Part shown: in pieces, positions 49,287 to 56,446 of the stretch | Position numbering within the stretch: position 1 is the stretch's first letter | Layout of the letters: every line of letters starts with the position of its first letter | Assembly (NCBI GenBank): GCA_964608265.1 | Contig: CAZSNP010000005.1 | Coordinates: 57,548-121,547, forward strand | Origin: JANWXR01 sp964608265 | GTDB lineage: Bacteria > Chloroflexota > Anaerolineae > Anaerolineales > UBA6663 | Reading direction: 5' to 3' | Length of the DNA: 64,000 bases | Program-made: the position numbers and the translations under genes | Notes under the pieces: generated by a model | The model's input: only the letters and a program-made list of their open reading frames with translations | What the model was told of the DNA's origin: nothing | The model's database searches: none

Positions 49287-50088
49287 AGAAACGATCAAGT
49301 CCGTCGTCGAGATGTTGGCCGAGCGCCCGCAGATGGATAACCTGCCGGTGTTCAATCAGCTCTACGACATCTCGCTCGAATTACGGAAGAAGATCGAAGC
49401 GCGGTTTGAACTCCGGCCCGATGCCTCGGTCAAAGACTTCCAGCCCTATCACGGCCTGCCCGGCACCGGCGCGACCGGCTCGCAGTTCACCTTCAGCGGC
49501 CCCGAGATTGACTGGTTCGTGCATTCGTGGATCGGCAACCCGCAGTACGGTTTCTGCAACATCCACATCACCGTCTGGCTCGGCCCGCAGATCAACGTCC
49601 CGCACTTCGGCCTGGCCATCGCCACCGTGCCCGACGTGTTCTTCTATATGGATTACATCCCGCGCGTGGATCTGATGACCGACCTTGAGTACCTCGACCG
49701 CTACTACGAGCCGATCAACGAGCGCTATCTCGAAATCCGCAAGCGCCCCGACCTCGCGTACTTCACCAGCAAATCGTTGTATGTGCGGCAGGCGCTGTCG
49801 GAGACGGCGATTTGTTACACCTGCCCGCCCAGCGACGAGCGCCTCGCCTTTGTGCGCTCGCTCGCGCACGAGATGCTCGACCGCTGGCTGAAGTGGGTGG
49901 ACGAAGGAACGCCGGTGCCCGCGAGCGAGCGGGCGGCGCTCGCGGCGCGTGACCTCGCCATCCGTCGCAACATCGCCGAGCGCGACCCGGCCAACGTGGT
50001 CGGCGAGCGCCTGTTCGGCAAAGTGCTGGCCGACCGGCTGGTGCGCAACCTCTGGGGCGGCGACCGGGTCAATCCACGCCCGGCGTGA
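49279..50088 (+). CDS. Red chlorophyll catabolite reductase (RCCR)-like protein 2
   Basis: A 269-residue protein with AAAGGA before the ATG at 49279. Segments in order match recalled Arabidopsis RCCR: EIDWFVHSWIG with SPIDFVIGSWIH; VPHFGLAIAT with APNFVVELIQ; YMDYIPRVDLMTDLEYLDRY with LILDLPHRKDLVLNPDYLK; YFTSKSLYVRQALSETA with YVSPSLFVRSAFSPTA; HEMLDRWLKWV with KEVLEVWLERC; ERAALAARDLAIRRNI with ERMELERRDKSFRRKSI. The Asp291 equivalent is kept (Asp225); the Glu154 equivalent is Ala113. The match covers most of the protein, so homology is very likely, but the catalytic residue change suggests a different reaction or partner from copy 1 at 35.7 kb. Confidence 0.78.
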   Translation: MAEETIKSVVEMLAERPQMDNLPVFNQLYDISLELRKKIEARFELRPDASVKDFQPYHGLPGTGATGSQFTFSGPEIDWFVHSWIGNPQYGFCNIHITVWLGPQINVPHFGLAIATVPDVFFYMDYIPRVDLMTDLEYLDRYYEPINERYLEIRKRPDLAYFTSKSLYVRQALSETAICYTCPPSDERLAFVRSLAHEMLDRWLKWVDEGTPVPASERAALAARDLAIRRNIAERDPANVVGERLFGKVLADRLVRNLWGGDRVNPRPA

Positions 50089-50091
50089 TTC

Positions 50092-50166
50092 ACCGCGAAG
50101 CCGCAACGTGCGCGAAGCTTCGGCAAAAAACTTCGCGCTTCTTTGCGGTCTTCGCGTCTTAGCGGT
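50092..50166. repeat. Hairpin repeat, CGCGAAGACGCAAAG family
   Basis: ACCGCGAAGCCGCAACGTGC on the left and CTTTGCGGTCTTCGCGTCTT on the right form an imperfect hairpin that fills the spacer between the RCCR-like and hydrolase genes. Confidence 0.78.
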
Positions 50167-50169
50167 TCA

Positions 50170-51138
50170 ATGCAAGTCCGCTCTCTCGTCAACACTGCCC
50201 GGGTCGCAGGCGCTGCCGCACCTTACGATACGCTCGTGCTGCGCGTCTTCTACCCGGCGCAGGAGACCATTGGCGAACCGGAGCGCGAAACGGGCTTGTT
50301 GCTGCCGGACACAACGCATGTGCCTTTTCCAGTCGTCATCTTTTTCTCCGGCGTCAATTGTCCCGCGCACTCGTACCACTGGCTGGCCGTGGAACTGGCT
50401 GAGCGCGGCCTGGCCGTGGTTGTCTTCGATTGGGTCGCCGAGAACCTGCCGGGCCGAATCAGCCTCACGCCCGGTATTCGCCGCGAGGCGCTCGCGCCGG
50501 AGAGATATGGCACCGAACCTTCATCATCTGCGCTGCCCGCGATCCTGGAAACTCTGCAGCGCATGAACGCCGGCGGCGTGCTGGTCGGCGCGCTCGATCT
50601 CAATCGCATCGTGTTGGGCGGGCATTCGGCGGGCGGGATGATGGCGCTGATGAACGCCGACCCGCGCTGGCTGCCGCCGGTGGTTGCGGCCTTCAGCTAT
50701 TGCTCCAGCCCATTGCCAACGCTGGCCTTTGGCGGCTGGCCGCCCGGCGTGATCGCGCCGCTGCCCTCGGCCACGCCGCTGCTCCTGCTCGGCGCGACCG
50801 AGGACGGGATCGGCGATTTGCACAACCGGACGCTGGGGCTGGCGGAGCAGCGCGGCGTAGACACGATTGCGGCGACCTTCGAGGTGGGCCTCACCAGCCA
50901 GCGCGGCGATGCCTACCTCGTCATCCTGCGCGGCGCGAACCATCACACCCTCTGCCACCCGCGCGACGACACGGTTGGCCGCACCTTCGCGGACTCGCCG
51001 GCGGCGGACGAACACTCCCTGCGCGCGCTGCTCGCCTCGCTCATCGGGGCCTTCATCACCGAGCACGTTTTCCATCAACCCGGCCCGCTCGAAGACGAAC
51101 TGCAGTCGGGGTTAATTGCGCTGCACAGGAAAAAGTGA
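50170..51138 (+). CDS. Alpha/beta-hydrolase, chlorophyllase/dienelactone-hydrolase-like
   Basis: About 322 residues. FPVVIFFSGVNCPAHSYHWL, then LAERGLAVVVFDWV and LNRIVLGGHSAGGMMALMNA give the fold with nucleophile Ser153 in GHSAGG; ANHHTLCHPRDD holds the catalytic His. The layout (oxyanion strand, 'ERGLAVVVFDW' strand, GHSxGG elbow) resembles chlorophyllase (GHSRGG) and PET-hydrolase/dienelactone hydrolase relatives. Chlorophyllase removes phytol from chlorophyll, the step before Mg removal and the PaO/RCCR reactions, so this would fit the pathway; equally it may open a lactone. It directly follows the RCCR-like gene on the same strand. Confidence 0.75.
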   Translation: MQVRSLVNTARVAGAAAPYDTLVLRVFYPAQETIGEPERETGLLLPDTTHVPFPVVIFFSGVNCPAHSYHWLAVELAERGLAVVVFDWVAENLPGRISLTPGIRREALAPERYGTEPSSSALPAILETLQRMNAGGVLVGALDLNRIVLGGHSAGGMMALMNADPRWLPPVVAAFSYCSSPLPTLAFGGWPPGVIAPLPSATPLLLLGATEDGIGDLHNRTLGLAEQRGVDTIAATFEVGLTSQRGDAYLVILRGANHHTLCHPRDDTVGRTFADSPAADEHSLRALLASLIGAFITEHVFHQPGPLEDELQSGLIALHRKK

Positions 51139-51276
51139 CGCCATCGCCATCGTCGCCCGGAAAAAATCTCCGGGCCATGAACGGCGCCGGGCAAATCCGG
51201 CTTTGCCCACAGGCCCGCTTCAGCCGGCGCAGGTCGTTGCCCGGCGATTTCATCGCCGGACGGATTGAGAGCATCA

Positions 51277-52925
51277 ATGACTCCATCGCAGAAAATCGAA
51301 ATCCCCGCGTTGACCGACTACATTGACGGCGAGTTCTCGATGCCGGACATCGAGCTCGGCCTGTGGCTGGAGAACCCGAACACCGGCGAACGGGCGCAAC
51401 AACANNNNNNNNNNNNNNNNNNNNNNNNNNNNNNNNNNNNNNNNNNNNNNNNNNNNNNNNNNNNNNNNNNNNNNNNNNNNNNNNNNNNNNNNNNNNNNNN
51501 NNNNTCGAGCTCGGCCTGTGGCTGGAGAACCCGAACACCGGCGAACGGGCGCAACAACAACGCGCCACCTCGGACGCACAACTGGAACGCGCCCTGGCCG
51601 CGGCAGAGCGCGTCCACCGCTCCGGCCGGTGGGCGAACATGCCGATCGAGGAGCGCGCGGGCTACCTCGCCGCGATGTCTGCCGAGCTGGACAAACGCAA
51701 AGCCCGCATCGCCGAACTCGAAGCCTTCACCACCGGCGTCATCCACCGCCTCACCACGCTGTTCGGCCTCATCACTACCGGCGCCTGGCATCTGGCCGCG
51801 CAGCAATTGCAGAGCGGCTGGACTCTCTCGACCCTGCCCGGCCCGAACAATCACACCGTCGAGGTGCATCGCAAGCCGTGGGGCCCGGCGCTCTGCCTCG
51901 TCCCCTTCAACGCGCCCGCGCCGATGGCGGCGCACAAAATCGCCAACGCCCTCGCGGCCGGCTGCCCGACCATCCTCAAGCCGAGCGAGTGGGCGCCGCA
52001 TGGTTGTGATGTGTTCGCCGAGGCCGCGCACGCCGCCGGTCTGCCGCAGGGCGTTTTTCAAATCGTACACGGCGGGGCGGCGGCCGGCGGCAAGCTCGTC
52101 GCCGATGCGCGGCTGCGATGCGTGTCGTTCACCGGCGGCCTCGCCGGCGGGCGCGCCATCGCCGCGACCTGCGCTCACGATTTCAAACCCGCGCAACTCG
52201 AACTTGGCGGGCACAGCGCGGTGGTGGTGCTGGAGGACGCCGAACTCGACGAAGCCGCGCAGGGCGTGGTCGCGCTGCTGACGTCGCTCAACGGCCAGTG
52301 GTGCCGCGCACTGGGGCGGTTGATTGTGCATCAGTCGTTGCAGAGCAATTTGATTGAAGCGGTGATGGAGAGACTTGCAGGGCTGAGGATTGGCGACTCG
52401 GTTTCGATGGAGACCGAGATGGGGCCGATGGTGCACAGCGGGCATCTGAAAAAGATCCGCGCTCAAATGGAGGCGCTGCTGGCCAGGGGCGGCCGCGCGC
52501 ACACGGCGGGCCGCCTGCCCGACGGCGCACTGGCCCACGGCAACTTCATCGCGCCCACCCTCATCACCGGCGTCGCCTCCACCGGCGCGCAGGATGAGAT
52601 CTTCGGCCCCATCGGCACGGTGCATCCATACAATACTGATGACGAAGCCCTCGCGCTCGCCAACGGCACGCCGTACGGCCTCGAAGCGTACGTGTTCGGC
52701 AAAGATGAGGAGCGCGCGCTGCGGCTGGGCCGCGACATCCGCGCCGGCGGCGTGAAGGTGAACGGATCGAGCATCATGAGCCTGAGCCTGATGGCGCCGC
52801 GCCCGGCGTGGGGGATCAGCGGCATCAGCGAAGAGGGCACCGCCGAGACCTTCCGCTTCTTCTGCGGCACGCGCGTCGTCGGCGTCGAAGGGCCGCTGAA
52901 CTTCAACCAGACCGGCGACCGCTGA
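51277..52925 (+). CDS. Aldehyde dehydrogenase, split by a false gap
   Basis: The gene starts MTPSQKIEIPALTDYIDGEF at 51277. It is interrupted by 100 N, but the 55 nt before the gap (51350-51404) are repeated exactly after it (51505-51559). Removing the N and one copy restores a single in-frame 497-residue protein. It has GPALCLVPFNAPAPMAAHKI, LKPSEWAPHG, FTGGLAGGRA, LELGGHSAVVVLEDAE (catalytic Glu), QWCRALGRL (Cys in the position of the nucleophile) and EIFGPIGTVHPYN. All are aldehyde dehydrogenase superfamily motifs. It would oxidise an aldehyde, possibly from the aldolase step, with NAD(P). Confidence 0.88.
51350..51559. other. Scaffold gap flanked by an exact 55-bp duplication (assembly artefact)
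   Basis: The 55 bases at 51350-51404 recur without change at 51505-51559, on either side of exactly 100 N. The contig ends overlap and should have been merged; 55 is a usual de Bruijn k-mer length. The true sequence is 155 nt shorter here. Confidence 0.95.
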
Positions 52926-52955
52926 CCGCCGTCTTCCGTCGGCGGTCGGCGGTCG
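52916..52955. repeat. Hairpin at the aldehyde dehydrogenase 3' end
   Basis: GCGACCGCTGACCGCC and GGCGGTCGGCGGTCG flank GTCTTCCGTC and can form a long hairpin in the spacer before the maleate-isomerase-like gene. No T-run follows, so a terminator role is doubtful. Confidence 0.6.
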
Positions 52956-52975
52956 TTTCTCAAGGAGTGTTTACT

Positions 52976-53725
52976 ATGACCGATGCCCTCGGCTGGCGCA
53001 GGAAATTCGGCGTGCTTGCGCCCAGCACCAACACCATCGTCGAGCCGGATTTTTACACGATGCGCGTGCCGGGCGTGACCGCCCACTTCTCGCGCATCCA
53101 CATCCGCGACCAGAACCTGAGCAGCGACGACGCCTTCGAGCGGCTGCTCGAACAAATCCGCGTCGAGATCGGCTACGCCATTGACCGCGTGATGACGTGC
53201 GAGCCCGATTACATGGTGATGGGGATGAGCGCCGAGACGTTTTGGGATGGGGCGGAGGGCAACCGGGCCTTCATCCAGCGCGTCAGCGAGCGAACGGGAA
53301 AGGGCTTGCGGGTCGCCACCGGCGCGGAGGCGTGCGAGCGCGCGCTCAAGCTCTTCGGCGCGAAACGCATCGGCGTGGTCACGCCCTATCAACCCATCGG
53401 CGACAAAAACGTGATCCGGTTCTTCAACGACATCGGCTTCGAGGTGCCGGCGCTGAAAGGGCTGAAGTGTCCGACCGCCGTCGCCATCGCCCACGTCACC
53501 GAGGACGAGTTGCGCGACGCGCTGATGGACGTCAACGGGCCGGAGGTGGACGCGCTGGTGCAGGTCGGCACCAACCTCAGCATGGTGCGGCTGGCCGACG
53601 AGGCCGAGCGCTGGCTGAAGAAACCCGTCATCGCCATCAACGCCGCCACATGGTGGATGGCCCTGCGCGACAACGGCGTTGAAGACAGGGTATATGGAGC
53701 CGGACGATTATTGAGGGAGTTCTGA
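52976..53725 (+). CDS. Maleate isomerase/arylmalonate decarboxylase family protein lacking the catalytic Cys pair
   Basis: A 249-residue protein; AAGGAG lies 14 nt before the ATG. FGVLAPSTNTIVEPDFYTM is the family N-terminus, RIGVVTPYQPIGDKN and NDIGFEV follow, and LVQVGTNLSMVRLADEAER is the second active-site region. True maleate isomerases have Cys in the first (…GCTS…) and second (…SCTN…) loops; here these are GMSAETFWDG (Met84/Ser85) and QVGTN (Gly198). The known cysteine chemistry is therefore unlikely, and cis-trans isomerisation cannot be assumed. A related racemase, decarboxylase or hydrolase role is possible. Confidence 0.75.
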   Translation: MTDALGWRRKFGVLAPSTNTIVEPDFYTMRVPGVTAHFSRIHIRDQNLSSDDAFERLLEQIRVEIGYAIDRVMTCEPDYMVMGMSAETFWDGAEGNRAFIQRVSERTGKGLRVATGAEACERALKLFGAKRIGVVTPYQPIGDKNVIRFFNDIGFEVPALKGLKCPTAVAIAHVTEDELRDALMDVNGPEVDALVQVGTNLSMVRLADEAERWLKKPVIAINAATWWMALRDNGVEDRVYGAGRLLREF

Positions 53726-53730
53726 AAGGA

Positions 53731-53852
53731 AAGTGTCGGGTGTCAGGCCAACGCTTCGCGCTGGCTCGGTGTCGGGTGTCCTCCACATTGACCAGAACGC
53801 CTGCCTATGCGTTCGGACACTCGACACTTTGACACTCGACACCCTCTCGCTG
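53731..53852. repeat. Compound hairpin repeat, GTGTCGAGTGTC family
   Basis: Two copies of GTGTCGGGTGTC face CACTCGACACTTTGACACTC and CGACACCC on the other side. The structure fills the whole spacer before the nitrilase gene and encodes nothing. Confidence 0.78.
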
Positions 53853-55571
53853 ATGTCGAAAAAAAGAGTCTGCGTTGCCGCCGTTCAATTCGCCGTCACC
53901 GAGGATGTGGCCGCCAACCTCGCCACCTGTCTGCGGATGATTGACCGCGCCGCCGAGCACCGGCCCGAGGTGATGGTGCTGCCGGAATTCATCAACCACA
54001 TCGCCTGGTACGCCGACGCCGAGCACTGCTACCGCGTGGCCGTTGACCTCGACGGCGACTTCCTCGCCGCCATCGCCGCGAAGGCGCGCGAGCACCACTG
54101 CTTCATCAAGGTCAACGTCACCCTGCGCCGCGCGAACGGGAAGGTGACGGGGACGAACGTGCTGTTTGGGCCGGACGGCGCGCGGCTGGCGGTGAACGAC
54201 AAACAGATTTTGATGGGCAACGAGAACAACTTCCTAGAGCGCGCCACCGAGAACGGGCCGATCACCCTCACGCCGCTCGGCGCGGTGGGGATGTATGCGT
54301 GCATGGACGGCGTCATCAACGAAGTGACGCGCGGGCTGGCGGTGCGCGGCGCGCAGTTATTGCTCAACAGCCTCAACTCGTTCGCGCACGACGAGGCCTC
54401 GCTGCACATCCCGGTGCGGGCAGCGGAGAACAAGGTCTTTGTCGTCGCCGCCAACAAGGTCGGGCCGCTGGTGCCGCCGCACCTCACCGAGGCCGTCGCC
54501 GCCCGGCTCAAAATCGCCCCGCACTATTTGGAGGGCGCGGGCGAGAGCCAGATCGTCGCGCCGGACGGCACGGTGCTGGCCAAGGGGCCACGCACCGGCG
54601 AGGCCGTTGTGGTCGCGGAGATTGATATCGCGCAGGCCGCGAACAAGCTGCGGCCCGACGGCACCGACATCCTTGCCACGCGCCGCCCCGAACTGTACGG
54701 CCCCATCGCTCAGCCGCCGGCGAACCTCGAACGCAAAGCCGGCGCGGCGACGATGAACGCGGCGGTGTATCAACCCATAGCCGATGGGCCGGAGGCGGTG
54801 GAGGAGGTGGCGGAGGCGATGGCCGAGGCCGCGCGCGCGGGCGTGCAACTTGTCGTGCTGCCGGAACTGTTCCACCTCGCCGGTGGCCGCGTGGAGACTC
54901 CAGCCGACGCGGTCGCGCAATCACGCCGCATGGTCGCCACCCTTCAAGCCGCGCTGCACGCGGCGGCGGCGGAGTGCGGCCTCATCACCACCATCGCCGA
55001 CGGCGCGGCGGGCGGCTTCCAGCACCTCGGCGTCCTCATCACGCGCCGGGGCATCGTTCATCGCCAACCTCAACTGCACCGCGCCGGCCGCCATCCGTGG
55101 ATCACTTCACTCGGTGACCGTTTGCTGTTCACCGATGTTGAATGGGGCCGGCTCGCCATCGTCGTCGGCAACGATTCGATTTATCCCGAAACCTTCAGGC
55201 TGGCGACGCTGCAAAACGTCGAAGTCGTCGCCGTGCCGACGACGCTGCTCGAACGGTGGGAGATGGCGACCGGCCTGCTCGAACGCGCCGCCGAGAACCG
55301 CATGAACCTCGTCGCCGCCAGCCGCCCGAGCGAGGCCGGGACGAGCGCGGTGATCGCGATCTCGCCCGACTTCACGTTGTGGACCGAATGGCAGCGGCCC
55401 TTCGAGGGGGACATCAATTATCCGCAAGTCACGCGCGCCAGTGCGCTGCCCGGCCTCACCCGCGCCGACCTCCACCCCGCCGCCGCCGCCAATCGCACCA
55501 TCTCGCAGAAAACAAATTTGGTGGAGGGCAGGCCGTGGCAGTTGGCGGGGCCAATAGCCAGTAACCAATAA
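53853..55571 (+). CDS. Tandem nitrilase (CN-hydrolase) protein, second domain degenerate
   Basis: A 572-residue protein with two carbon-nitrogen hydrolase domains. Domain 1 (~5-260) keeps the Glu-Lys-Cys triad: Glu45 (VMVLPEFIN), Lys117 (VNDKQIL) and Cys150 (GMYACMDGVINE). Domain 2 (~300-540) keeps Glu338 (LVVLPELFHL), but the Lys position is in HRQPQLHR and the Cys position is Gly439 (LAIVVGNDSIYPE), so it cannot be a normal nitrilase. Domain 1 probably hydrolyses an amide or nitrile, and domain 2 may be structural or regulatory. The last codons (IASNQ-stop) lie in a repeat. An upstream ATG at 53733 reads only repeat DNA. Confidence 0.87.
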   Translation: MSKKRVCVAAVQFAVTEDVAANLATCLRMIDRAAEHRPEVMVLPEFINHIAWYADAEHCYRVAVDLDGDFLAAIAAKAREHHCFIKVNVTLRRANGKVTGTNVLFGPDGARLAVNDKQILMGNENNFLERATENGPITLTPLGAVGMYACMDGVINEVTRGLAVRGAQLLLNSLNSFAHDEASLHIPVRAAENKVFVVAANKVGPLVPPHLTEAVAARLKIAPHYLEGAGESQIVAPDGTVLAKGPRTGEAVVVAEIDIAQAANKLRPDGTDILATRRPELYGPIAQPPANLERKAGAATMNAAVYQPIADGPEAVEEVAEAMAEAARAGVQLVVLPELFHLAGGRVETPADAVAQSRRMVATLQAALHAAAAECGLITTIADGAAGGFQHLGVLITRRGIVHRQPQLHRAGRHPWITSLGDRLLFTDVEWGRLAIVVGNDSIYPETFRLATLQNVEVVAVPTTLLERWEMATGLLERAAENRMNLVAASRPSEAGTSAVIAISPDFTLWTEWQRPFEGDINYPQVTRASALPGLTRADLHPAAAANRTISQKTNLVEGRPWQLAGPIASNQ

Positions 55572-55600
55572 CGGGTCATTCGCTATTGGTTACTGCCACA
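55554..55600. repeat. Hairpin, CAGTAACCAATA family
   Basis: CAGTAACCAATA and TATTGGTTACTG form a perfect 12-bp stem with a ~14 nt loop across the nitrilase stop codon. ATTGGTTATTGGTAATTG near 29672-29697 is of the same family. It might act as a transcript end structure, though there is no T-run. Confidence 0.78.
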
Positions 55601-55628
55601 CCGATGACTCTCCCGATCTTGATCATGG

Positions 55629-55728
55629 NNNNNNNNNNNNNNNNNNNNNNNNNNNNNNNNNNNNNNNNNNNNNNNNNNNNNNNNNNNNNNNNNNNNNNNN
55701 NNNNNNNNNNNNNNNNNNNNNNNNNNNN
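55629..55728. other. Scaffold gap of 100 N
   Basis: Exactly 100 N placed between the nitrilase and the transposase genes. Repeat-type sequence lies on both sides (a hairpin to the left, a REP half-palindrome to the right), which probably broke the assembly. Confidence 0.95.
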
Positions 55729-55760
55729 GCCGCTTCAGCGGTCTCCGCCGCGTAGTGGAA
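55729..55760. repeat. REP element remnant upstream of the RAYT gene
   Basis: GCCGCTTCAGCGGTCTCCGC followed by GCGTAGTGG, the same palindrome and GTAG wording as in the array at 41.7 kb. The left part is lost in the gap. Confidence 0.7.
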
Positions 55761-55761
55761 G

Positions 55762-56364
55762 ATGTACGAATATCGCAAGCTCTCACCTGACGAACGCGCT
55801 CGCCTCGTCTTCGAGCGATTGGCGCAGGGCCGACCGCCACACTCCCCGCCGCACTTCGCCCAGAACCAGACCGTCTATCTTCTGACGGCGGCCTGCTACG
55901 AGCATGCAAGCCACCTTGCCTCGCCGAAACGCCGTGAATACGTATTGGATTTACTCTTTGAGGGCTTCATCAACGCCGGTATGGAAATCCTTGCCTGGGT
56001 TGTGCTGCCGAACCACCATCATCTGCTCATACACGTGACCGAGTTCAGCCGGTTGGGGCCAATCCTCAGGAAAGTGCATGGCCGCACGTCGCGTGAATGG
56101 AACCTGGAGGATGAAGCGCTCGGCCGCAAGGTCTGGTTTCGCTTTGCCGATAGAGCTATGCGGTCGATGCGGCATTACTACACGACCCTCAATTACATTC
56201 ACTACAATCCAGTCAAACACAACTACGCCACCTCACCTTACGACTGGAAAGAGACAAGTGTGCATTGGTATCTTGAGCACATGGGTCGCGCGTGGCTGCG
56301 TGATCTATGGACGCGCTATCCGTTGAAAGACTATGGCAAGGGCTGGGATGACCTTCGCGCATAA
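55762..56364 (+). mobile_element. REP-associated tyrosine transposase (RAYT, Y1 HUH family)
   Basis: A 200-residue protein. VLPNHHHLLIHVTE holds the HUH metal motif, YIHYNPVKHNYATSP the catalytic Tyr region, and RKVHGRTSREWN the middle helix. RAYTs are single-copy, domesticated IS200/IS605-type enzymes that spread REP palindromes marked by a GTAG-like tetranucleotide. Here REP copies containing GTAGTGG and GCGCTTCAGCGC lie at both sides and a larger array lies 14 kb away, so this looks like a complete RAYT-REP unit. The catalytic residues are intact. Its ATG at 55762 is right after the upstream REP. Confidence 0.9.
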
Positions 56365-56365
56365 G

Positions 56366-56446
56366 TTGAGCGCTGAAGCGCCCACTACGAACAAGCCGGG
56401 CGCTGAAGCGCCCACTACGAGCTTGCCCACTACGAGCTTGCCTACT
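56366..56446. repeat. REP elements downstream of the RAYT gene
   Basis: GCGCTGAAGCGCCCACTACGA occurs twice (trimmed: GCGCTGAAGCGCCCACTACG), then shortened GCCCACTACGAGCTT units. On the opposite strand each starts with CGTAGTGGGCGCTTCAGCGC. The copies extend to the base before the ATG of the FAD enzyme gene. Confidence 0.88.

Noticed and set aside
51265..52281. Two separate aldehyde dehydrogenase fragments or a pseudogene
   Set aside because: The exact 55-bp overlap around the N block restores one in-frame gene.
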